This document shows positions 57,780 through 64,000 of a DNA stretch of 64,000 bases, in pieces (within the stretch, counting starts at the first letter, position 1; every line of letters begins with the position of its first letter). Made by a program: the position numbers and the translations under genes. The notes below the pieces were generated by a model. The model made no database searches and had not been told where the DNA came from. It saw only the letters and a list, made by a program, of their open reading frames with translations. The stretch spans positions 6,954,501-7,018,500 of the forward strand of contig NZ_CP023690.1 in assembly GCF_008704795.1 (NCBI RefSeq), in the 5' to 3' direction. The stretch is from Streptomyces spectabilis. GTDB taxonomy: Bacteria > Actinomycetota > Actinomycetes > Streptomycetales > Streptomycetaceae.

Positions 57780-58457
57780 TCAGCGGCTGGACGCCCACTC
57801 GTAGCGGTGCTCGGGACGTCCCGTGTCGCCGTACTTCAGACTCAGCCGCACCCGGCCGGTGCGTTCCAGGAGCTTCAGATAGCGCTGGGCGGTCTGACGG
57901 CTGAGCCGGGTGCGTTCCCCCAGCTCCTGGGCGGAGAGCGGTCCATCGGCGGCCATCAGGGCCCTGCGGACCAGCTCCGCGGTCGTGGGGGAGTGCCCCT
58001 TGGGCAGCTCGGGTGCCGGGGTCGACGAGAGCGCGCCGAAGATCCGGTCGACCTCGGCCTGCTCGGCCTCGCCGCCGCCGTCGAGGGTGCGGCGCAGTGT
58101 GGCGTACGCGTCGAGCTTCGTACGGAGCCCCGCGTACGAGAACGGCTTCACCAGGTACTGGAGCGCGCCGTGGCGCATCGCGGCCTGCACGGTGGTGACG
58201 TCACGGGCCGCCGTCACCATGATCACGTCGGTCTGGAGGCCGCGTTCGCGCAGCGTGCGCACCACGGTGAGACCCGTCTCGTCCGGCAGATAGTGGTCGA
58301 GGAGCACCAGGTCGACGGGGACCTCCTCGACCAGGCGCAGCGCCTCGGCCGCGTTGTGGGCCCGGCCGGCGACGCGGAAGCCCGGGACCTTCTCCACGTA
58401 GGCGGCGTTGACGTCGGCTACCCGGACGTCGTCGTCCACGACCAGTACCTCGATCAT
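57780..58457 (-). CDS. CitB/DcuR-type response regulator
   Basis: A 225-residue regulator: receiver domain with DDD (about 8-10), phosphoacceptor Asp in DLVLLDHYLP, Thr in IMVTAA and Lys in YLVKPF, then a C-terminal winged HTH (AQELGERTRLSRQTAQRYLKLLERTG). It matches the CitB/DpiA/DcuR group that answers to C4/C6 carboxylates. The start ATG 58457 overlaps the kinase stop. It converges on the ActP-like symporter, which is a plausible target. Confidence 0.93.
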   Translation of the reverse strand: MIEVLVVDDDVRVADVNAAYVEKVPGFRVAGRAHNAAEALRLVEEVPVDLVLLDHYLPDETGLTVVRTLRERGLQTDVIMVTAARDVTTVQAAMRHGALQYLVKPFSYAGLRTKLDAYATLRRTLDGGGEAEQAEVDRIFGALSSTPAPELPKGHSPTTAELVRRALMAADGPLSAQELGERTRLSRQTAQRYLKLLERTGRVRLSLKYGDTGRPEHRYEWASSR

Positions 58458-60202
58458 CGTGCCTCCTCCGTAGTGACCGATGTGGTGGCCGGTGTCGTGT
58501 CCGATGCGGTGTCCGATGTGGTGTGCGGTGTGGTGATCGACTGTGGGGCGGCGGCGGGGCGCGGATCGCTCTCCACCAGCTGCGGTTCCGCGAGGCCTTC
58601 GGGGAGGACCACGGTGAACTCGGCGCCCCCGTCCGGGCCCGCGCCGACCCGTGCGCTGCCGCCCTGGCGCTCGGCGAGCCTGCGTACCAGCGCCAGACCG
58701 ATACCCCGCTGCCCGTGCGCGGGCGGCTCCTTCGTGGACCAGCCCTCCGTGAACACCGCCTCGCGCTGATCCGGCGGAACACCAGGGCCGGTATCGCGTA
58801 CCTGGAGGACAACCGTGCGTCCCTGTAGACCCTCAGTACGCAGAACGACCTCTACGCGTGCGTGCCGTGTGCCGGTCGCCGCGTCCAACGCGTTGTCCAC
58901 GAGGTTCCCGACGATCGTCACGAGGCCGCCCGGGTCGACGAGCCGGTCGGGCAACGCGGTGTCTCCGGAGACGGCCAGTGCCACGCCGCGCTCCGCGGCC
59001 ACGGTCGCCTTGCCGACGAGCAGGGCGGAGAGAAGCGGATCGTGGACCTTCTCGGTGATCTGCTCGGCCGTCACCCGGTGGGCGCCCGCCACCTCGCCGA
59101 CGAACTCCGCGGCCTCCTCGTACATCTCCAGCTCCAGGAGACCGAGCAGCGTGTGCATGCGGTTGGCGTGCTCGTGGTCCTGGGCGCGCAGGGCGTCGAT
59201 GAGGCCGCGCGTGGAGTCGAGTTCGCGCCCGAGCTGTTCCAACTCGGTGCGGTCGCGCAGGGTCGCGACCGCACCCCCGTCGTCCGTGGGCATGCGGTTG
59301 GCGACCAGGACCCGCTGGCCCCGTACGGTCAGCAGGTCGGTACCCGTGACCCGCCCGGCGAGCACGTCCGTCGTACGGCCCGGTCCGAGCGCCTCGTCCA
59401 GGGGGCGGCCGATCACTTCCGTGCCGAGCCCGAGGAGCCGCTGGGCCTCGTCGTTGAGCAGCCGGACGCGTCCGGCGCGGTCCAGGGCGACGACGCCCTC
59501 GCGGATGCCGTGCAGCATCGCCTCGCGCTCCGCGAGCAGCCCCGAGATGTCGGAGAAGGCGAGGTCCCTCGTCTGGCGCTGCACGCGCCGGGAGATCAGG
59601 TAGGCCGCGAGCGCGCCGGCGGCGAGGGCCCCGCCCGCGTAGGCGAAGAGGCTCGGGATCGTATGGATGAGACGGTCGCGGACGCTGTCGTACTCGATGC
59701 CTACGGAGACGGCGCCGACGATCTCGCCGCCCGCCACCCGCAGGGGCACCTTCCCGCGCGCGGAGCGCCCGAGCGTGCCGTTGTCGATCTGCATGACGTC
59801 ACGGCCGGCGAGCGCGTCGCTGGGGTCGGTCGAGACGACCTTGCCGATCTCCCCGGGGTCGGTGTGCGACCAGCGCACGCCCAGCTTGTTCATGATCACT
59901 ACGTACTCGGCGCCGCTGGCCTCACGGATGCGCTCGGCCGCCGCCTGGACGGGCCCGTCGGCCGCCGGGCGCGTGGAGGTGAGGTCCCGGACGATCTGCG
60001 GCTGTGCCGCCGTCGTCTGCGCGATGGCGAGCGCGCGGCGCATCGCCTGGTCGTCGAGCTGCTTGCTGAGCGGCGCGAGGAACAGACCGGTGGCGAGCAC
60101 CGTGACCCCGGCGGCGATCGCCAGCTGCATCAGCAGCACCTGCGAGAAGACGCGCCGCGGCAGGCCGAGGCGCAGTCGTCGGGCAGGAGGAGTCGGGCTC
60201 AT
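58454..60202 (-). CDS. CitA/DcuS-type sensor histidine kinase
   Basis: A 582-residue kinase: TM1 (about 20-45), an extracellular PAS-like ligand domain (about 50-175; SGAEYVVIMNKLGVRWSHTDP, DALAGRDVM), TM2, a cytosolic PAS (about 225-320; REGVVALDRAGRVRLLNDEAQ), SpoOB-type phosphoacceptor QDHEHANRMHTLLGLLEL and HATPase (GNLVDNALDA, DTGPGVP, GIGLALVRR). The extracellular domain is that of citrate/C4-dicarboxylate sensors. The C-terminus has a Thr-rich tail (PHTTSDTASDTTPATTS). It is coupled to the regulator downstream. Confidence 0.93.
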   Translation of the reverse strand: MSPTPPARRLRLGLPRRVFSQVLLMQLAIAAGVTVLATGLFLAPLSKQLDDQAMRRALAIAQTTAAQPQIVRDLTSTRPAADGPVQAAAERIREASGAEYVVIMNKLGVRWSHTDPGEIGKVVSTDPSDALAGRDVMQIDNGTLGRSARGKVPLRVAGGEIVGAVSVGIEYDSVRDRLIHTIPSLFAYAGGALAAGALAAYLISRRVQRQTRDLAFSDISGLLAEREAMLHGIREGVVALDRAGRVRLLNDEAQRLLGLGTEVIGRPLDEALGPGRTTDVLAGRVTGTDLLTVRGQRVLVANRMPTDDGGAVATLRDRTELEQLGRELDSTRGLIDALRAQDHEHANRMHTLLGLLELEMYEEAAEFVGEVAGAHRVTAEQITEKVHDPLLSALLVGKATVAAERGVALAVSGDTALPDRLVDPGGLVTIVGNLVDNALDAATGTRHARVEVVLRTEGLQGRTVVLQVRDTGPGVPPDQREAVFTEGWSTKEPPAHGQRGIGLALVRRLAERQGGSARVGAGPDGGAEFTVVLPEGLAEPQLVESDPRPAAAPQSITTPHTTSDTASDTTPATTSVTTEEAR

Positions 60203-60403
60203 GTGACGAACGGTACGGCGGCGGGCGGTCTTCTCTTAAGGAAGTGTGGCGTGGATCTCGTAGGCCTCCCGATGCCTCGCTCGGAGGCTGCGGGCATCGG
60301 TCCTGGAGCCCATCGGGCTGCTCGTGCGCCCCTGCGCGCCCTTGTGCGCCTAGGCAAGCGCCCCGCGCGCGGATGCGCCCCCGGTCCCGGTCTCAGCTCT
60401 GCC

Positions 60404-61333
60404 CTAGGCCTCGGCCGGTGACACGGCTCCCGCGATCTCATGGACCGACACCACATCCATCCGCGCCGGTGAGCCCAGAGCCGCGCCACAGCTCTCCGGA
60501 CGCGGCGGCAGCGAGGCGCCCTGGGCGACGGTGACCCGCCAGTGCCGCCCGTCGGCGTGCGCCACGGTGACCTCCCAGCGCGGGGCGTCACCCGTCGTCC
60601 GTACGACGCTCAGGACGCCCGCGCGGTCCTCGCGGGCGGTGGCGCGCACCGCCAGCTCGGCGGCCTGCCCGGGGCGCTCCCAGGCGGAGTTGCCCCGGCA
60701 GCCCTCGGTGACGACGCGCCCTTCGCGCACCGCTTGCAGGACACCCTTCACCGCGTGCGCCGCCGTCCGGCCGTACGCGTATCCGTACGGGAGCACCAAC
60801 AGGGTGGGGGAGAAGCGATGACCACCCAGATGAGTGATTTCCCAGACGCCTTCCTCGCCGGACGCGGCGAGTTCGGCGGCGAGCGGACGGCCGAGCAGGG
60901 CGCAGCAGCGGTCCCGCTTGCCGTTCGTGCACACGAGCGCGAGCGGGTCGCCGGTGTGCGGGTGCCCGAAGCCGCCGTGATCGCCCGCGCCGAGCGCCGC
61001 GAAGTCCAGGTCGACCAACTGCCTAGGGTCGTCGACCACATGGGCGCGCAGCCAGGTGGCTCCCGGCGAGGTGTGGGCGATGAACACCCGGTGCCGCGCG
61101 GGAACGTGACAGTCGGCGTGCCGTCCGGGGCGCCGGATGAGCGCGACCCGTACACCCGTCGACTCCGCGGCACGCTCCAGCGCGCGACCGACCTCCGGGT
61201 CCAAGTGGCTTGAAGTGAGCGCTTTGGCGCCCCAGGGGCCCGGCTGCTCCAGGAGCAGCCACGTCTTGGCGGTGGCCGCGGTGCCCGCGAGGGGTTCGCT
61301 CAGGTCCCGCGATGCGGTCGCGCAGGTACTCAC
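60404..61333 (-). CDS. sucraseferredoxin-like protein, iron-regulated [2Fe-2S] (Apd1-type)
   Basis: A 309-residue thioredoxin-fold ferredoxin-like protein. Cys135 and Cys144 (in LVCTNGKRDRCC) are nine residues apart, and His168 and His172 (in THLGGHRF) are four apart. The same spacings bind a bis-His [2Fe-2S] cluster in yeast Apd1, from memory. GTG 61333 has no RBS; TAGGCT lies 7 nt upstream within an iron box, so the transcript is probably leaderless and iron-repressed. A role in ferric-siderophore reduction or redox stress is likely but unproven. The 200 bp after it, up to the kinase, hold nothing clear. Confidence 0.82.
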   Translation of the reverse strand: MSTCATASRDLSEPLAGTAATAKTWLLLEQPGPWGAKALTSSHLDPEVGRALERAAESTGVRVALIRRPGRHADCHVPARHRVFIAHTSPGATWLRAHVVDDPRQLVDLDFAALGAGDHGGFGHPHTGDPLALVCTNGKRDRCCALLGRPLAAELAASGEEGVWEITHLGGHRFSPTLLVLPYGYAYGRTAAHAVKGVLQAVREGRVVTEGCRGNSAWERPGQAAELAVRATAREDRAGVLSVVRTTGDAPRWEVTVAHADGRHWRVTVAQGASLPPRPESCGAALGSPARMDVVSVHEIAGAVSPAEA

Positions 61334-61352
61334 GGAGGTGAGCCTAACCTGA
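61334..61352 (-). promoter_or_regulatory. DmdR/IdeR-type iron box
   Basis: The minus strand reads TCAGGTTAGGCTCACCTCC, against the consensus TTAGGTTAGGCTAACCTAA (15 of 19). It contains TAGGCT, the probable -10 box, and abuts the start codon, so iron-loaded repressor would block the promoter directly. Confidence 0.85.
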
Positions 61353-61366
61353 GGCCCCGGCCGGAT

Positions 61367-62635
61367 TCACGCGTCCTGCTTGGTGGGCAACGGCTGCGGC
61401 GGGCGCTGTCCGACGTACTGGCCGACAGGACGCATGCGCATCGGCCGCTCCTCGTACTCCTCCAGGGCGTGTGCGATCCAGCCGGCCGTGCGCGCCACCG
61501 CGAAGACCGTCTCGCCCGCCTCCGCGGGCATGCCGGACGACACGGTGAGGACGGCGAGCGCGAGGTCGATGTTGGCGTGCAGGTCGGTGTGGCGGGCCGT
61601 GGTGGCGACCACGTCGCGCGCCGCCGCGAGCGCGGGCCCGGCCTTCGGCATCACTTCGAGCAGGCCGAACAGCGCCCGGGCGCGCGGGTCCTCGCCCGCG
61701 TACAGGCGATGGCCCAGGCCGGGAACGCGGCGGCCGGCGCGCAGCTCGTTCGCGACGACCGGTGTCGCGCTGCCCCGGTCGAGGACCTCCAGGAGCATGC
61801 GGTGGGCGAGGCCGCTCGCGGCGCCGTGCAGGGGGCCCTCCAGGACGCCGAGGCCCGCCGACACCGCCGCGTAGGGGTGGGCGCGCGCGGACGCGGCGAC
61901 GCGGACCGCCAGCGTGGACGCCGCCAGGTCGTGGTCGACGAGCAGCGCGAGGGCGGTGTCCAGGGCGTGGAGCGAGCCCTCGTCGGGCTTGCGGCCGCTC
62001 AGCCGTCCCCAGAGCCGCCCGGCGAGCGGGCCGCCGTCGCGGTGTGTGGGCAGGACGGGCGGGAGCGCCGCGACCAGCGTGGGGATCAGGGTGCGGGCCG
62101 TGCCGACGACCGCCTCCTCGGCGAGGTCGAAGCGGAGCGGGTCGGCGGCGGCCGCCGAGATGGCCGCCACGCGCAGCCGGTCCGTGGGGGCGCAATGCTC
62201 GGGCAGGGCGCGCACGGCCAGCCGCGCGGCGCCCGCGGGCTCGGGCGGTGCCGTGAAGTGGATTCCCGGGCGCAGGACGCCGGTCCACAGCCATTCCGCG
62301 ACCTCTTCGTAGGAGTGGCGCAGGGCCAGTTCGACCGCGTCGACGCCGCGGAAGTAGTAGCGGTCCTTGTCGATCAGTGTGATGCGGGTGCGCACGGAGA
62401 GCTCGTTGGCGGAGGTCGCGACGGCGGGCTCGCGGCGGTTTCTGCGCGCGAGGGCCCGCACCTCCTTGGGGTCGAACGTGCTGCCGCGCCCTCCGGGGCC
62501 GCGACGGCTGCTGAGCTGGCCCCGGCTCACGTACGCGTACACGGTCTCGGGCTTCACGCCGAGCAGTTCCGCGGCCTCTTTGGTGCTGATCCGCTGACCT
62601 TCGTGTGCGACCGCACCCGCTTCTTGATCCGTCAT
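61367..62635 (-). CDS. citrate synthase-like enzyme with N-terminal DNA-binding HTH
   Basis: A 422-residue fusion. Residues about 15-70 form an excisionase/MerR-type winged helix (RISTKEAAELLGVKPETVYAYVSRGQL, STFDPKEVRALA). The rest is a citrate synthase with His in GPLHGAASG, His in GLGHRLYAGEDP and Asp in HANIDLALAV, so the catalytic triad looks intact. ATG 62635 is chosen because TACGGT lies 7 nt upstream (perhaps leaderless); a frame open to 62710 would cross the operator region. It is divergent from citA. It may be an enzyme that senses its substrate and controls transcription. Confidence 0.88.
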   Translation of the reverse strand: MTDQEAGAVAHEGQRISTKEAAELLGVKPETVYAYVSRGQLSSRRGPGGRGSTFDPKEVRALARRNRREPAVATSANELSVRTRITLIDKDRYYFRGVDAVELALRHSYEEVAEWLWTGVLRPGIHFTAPPEPAGAARLAVRALPEHCAPTDRLRVAAISAAAADPLRFDLAEEAVVGTARTLIPTLVAALPPVLPTHRDGGPLAGRLWGRLSGRKPDEGSLHALDTALALLVDHDLAASTLAVRVAASARAHPYAAVSAGLGVLEGPLHGAASGLAHRMLLEVLDRGSATPVVANELRAGRRVPGLGHRLYAGEDPRARALFGLLEVMPKAGPALAAARDVVATTARHTDLHANIDLALAVLTVSSGMPAEAGETVFAVARTAGWIAHALEEYEERPMRMRPVGQYVGQRPPQPLPTKQDA

Positions 62636-62676
62636 GGGCGTCACCGTATCTGCGTCCGGATAGCTGTACTTGCATA

Positions 62677-62710
62677 TTGAGTCAATCAATATTGACAGAG
62701 ATTGAGTCAA
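62677..62710. promoter_or_regulatory. A+T-rich operator between the two citrate synthase genes
   Basis: TTGAGTCAA, a palindrome, occurs at 62677-62685 and 62702-62710. Between them are TCAATATTGA and TTGACA. The 34-bp cluster is far richer in A+T than its surroundings and lies in a 120-bp divergent region, so it likely carries both promoters and a regulator site. Confidence 0.6.
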
Positions 62711-62755
62711 GCATGGACAGTCGAATCAAGTCCACGGAGGAAGTCGAGGAACACC

Positions 62756-63931
62756 ATGCCGATCAATGGCTCCGCCGCCACCCCCACCGCGCCCATCGAG
62801 GTCCCCCGCGGCCTCGCGGGCGTCGTCGTCACCGAGACCCAGCTCGGTGACGTCAGGGGATACGAGGGCTTCTACCACTACCGCCAGTACTCCGCCGTGG
62901 AGCTCGCGCAGACCCGCGGCTTCGAGGACGTCTGGCACCTGATGTTCCACGGCACGTTGCCCGACGCCGCGCGGCGGGAAGCCTTCGCCGAGCAGACCGC
63001 GGCCCTGCGCCACCTGCCGGACGAGGTGCGTGCGGCGCTGCCCGCCATCGCCCGCGCCAGCGCGCTCTCCGGACCGCTCTCCGGACTGCGCACAGCGCTC
63101 TCGCTCTTCGGCGCCTCGAAGGGCTTCCGGCCGGTGTACGACATCGACGGAGACCGGCGCCGCGCCGACGCGCTCGCCGCGGCCGCCGTCGTGCCGACCC
63201 TGCTCACCGCGCTGTACCGCCTCGGTCAAGGGCTCGACCCTGTCGAGCCGCGCGACGACCTGTCGTACGCCGCCAACTACCTCTACATGCTGACCGGTTC
63301 CGAACCGGACGCCGCCCGGGCCCGGGCGGTCGAGCAATACTTGATCTCCACCATTGACCACGGCTTCAACGCGTCAACATTCACGGCTCGTGTCATCACG
63401 TCGACGGGTGCGGACGTCGCGGCCTGTCTCGTCGGTGCCGTCGGCGCGCTGTCCGGCCCCTTGCACGGCGGTGCCCCCAGCCGGGCCCTGGACACGCTCG
63501 ACGCGATCGGCACGCCCGACCGCATCGACTCCTGGATCCGGGAGCGCGTACACGCGGGCGAGCGCATCATGGGCTTCGGGCACCCCGTCTACCGCACCGA
63601 GGACCCGCGCTCCCGCATGCTCCGTGGCATCGCGCAGCAGTTCGGCGGGGAACTCGTGGAGTTCGCGGTGGAGGTCGAGCGGCAGGTCGAGGCCATCCTC
63701 GCGGAGCTCAAGCCGGGGCGCGAACTCCACACGAACGTGGAGTTCTACGCGGGCGTGGTCATGGAGCTGTGCGGGCTGCCGCGCGAGATGTTCACGCCGA
63801 CGTTCGCGTCCGCGCGCGTGGTGGGCTGGAGCGCCAACATCCTGGAGCAGGCGGAGGACTCGAAAATCATCCGGCCCGCGGCCCGGTACGTGGGGCAGGA
63901 GCCGCCGGTGGCGGTGCCGCCGGTCGCCTGA
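62756..63931 (+). CDS. citA: citrate synthase (type II-like), catalytic Asp read as Glu
   Basis: A 391-residue citrate synthase family protein. The motifs are GPLHGGAPSRAL (first His), GFGHPVYRTEDPRS (second His) and HTNVEFYAGVVMELCGLP, where the usual catalytic Asp of NVDFYSG is Glu. Activity may thus be low, altered, or specialised (2-methylcitrate, other acyl-CoA). GAGGAA lies before ATG 62756. It is divergent from the HTH-citrate synthase. The remaining 63932-64000 shows no gene. Confidence 0.87.
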   Translation: MPINGSAATPTAPIEVPRGLAGVVVTETQLGDVRGYEGFYHYRQYSAVELAQTRGFEDVWHLMFHGTLPDAARREAFAEQTAALRHLPDEVRAALPAIARASALSGPLSGLRTALSLFGASKGFRPVYDIDGDRRRADALAAAAVVPTLLTALYRLGQGLDPVEPRDDLSYAANYLYMLTGSEPDAARARAVEQYLISTIDHGFNASTFTARVITSTGADVAACLVGAVGALSGPLHGGAPSRALDTLDAIGTPDRIDSWIRERVHAGERIMGFGHPVYRTEDPRSRMLRGIAQQFGGELVEFAVEVERQVEAILAELKPGRELHTNVEFYAGVVMELCGLPREMFTPTFASARVVGWSANILEQAEDSKIIRPAARYVGQEPPVAVPPVA

Positions 63932-64000
63932 GGCGCGGCGCCCGGCCCATGGCGGCGGGCGGGGAGCCGACTGAGCGACCCCGAAGTCGGGCCGACGGAG

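Overview
The window is about 72% G+C, codes densely on both strands, starts many genes with GTG, and carries whiH, hrdB, lexA, nrdRJ and citA homologues. This is the core chromosome of a Streptomyces species, in a gene order I recall from S. coelicolor (dapF-rshA-hflX ... lexA-nrdRJ ... rnhB ... whiH-hrdB ... parE ... citA). No rRNA, tRNA, CRISPR array, insertion sequence, prophage or plasmid origin was seen.

Layout. 1-6.6 kb: end of dapF, a Rel/SpoT homologue, a secreted M1 peptidase and hflX. 6.7-9.9 kb: two tandem paralogous secreted serine proteases that share upstream elements. 10-17 kb: a siderophore-type locus (aminotransferase, two NIS synthetases, an acetyltransferase). Its aminotransferase is frameshifted, and three of its proteins carry large disordered insertions. 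17-24.3 kb: DNA metabolism (dinG, lexA with an SOS box, nrdRJ with a pair of NrdR boxes). 24.3-33.4 kb: accessory genes (TerD-like protein, arylamine N-acetyltransferase, DUF4937 protein, TetR/ABC-F pair, histidine phosphatase, ADP-ribosylglycohydrolase, and an MFS exporter with its TetR repressor and twin operators). 33.6-43.2 kb: rnhB, two hypotheticals, a RecQ-phosphoribosyltransferase fusion, a DUF4192 protein, a debranching-enzyme-like protein and an NrtR-type Nudix regulator. 43.4-49.6 kb: an ABC protein with a degenerate ATPase, whiH, hrdB and a trypsin. 49.9-55.5 kb: a zinc-ribbon protein, parE, a membrane protein and a NarL-type two-component pair. 55.6-64 kb: DUF485/acetate-type symporter with a CitA/CitB-type two-component pair, an iron-box-controlled sucraseferredoxin protein, and two divergent citrate synthases, one fused to a DNA-binding domain.

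How the genes work together. SOS control (lexA) sits beside deoxynucleotide supply (nrdRJ), helicases (dinG, recQ) and topoisomerase IV. Development (whiH) sits beside the principal sigma factor. The last 9 kb looks like a carboxylate uptake, sensing and condensation module. Several genes have a -10-like hexamer 6-7 nt before the start codon, which suggests leaderless transcripts.

Most unusual points: the degenerating NIS siderophore locus; the HTH-citrate synthase fusion opposite a second citrate synthase whose catalytic Asp reads Glu; a dyad of perfect DnaA boxes between recQ and a DUF4192 gene; the ABC protein lacking the Walker A lysine; and the autoregulatory-looking operators of the MFS/TetR, NrtR and sucraseferredoxin genes. 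All functions are inferred from sequence read by eye; no database search was run.
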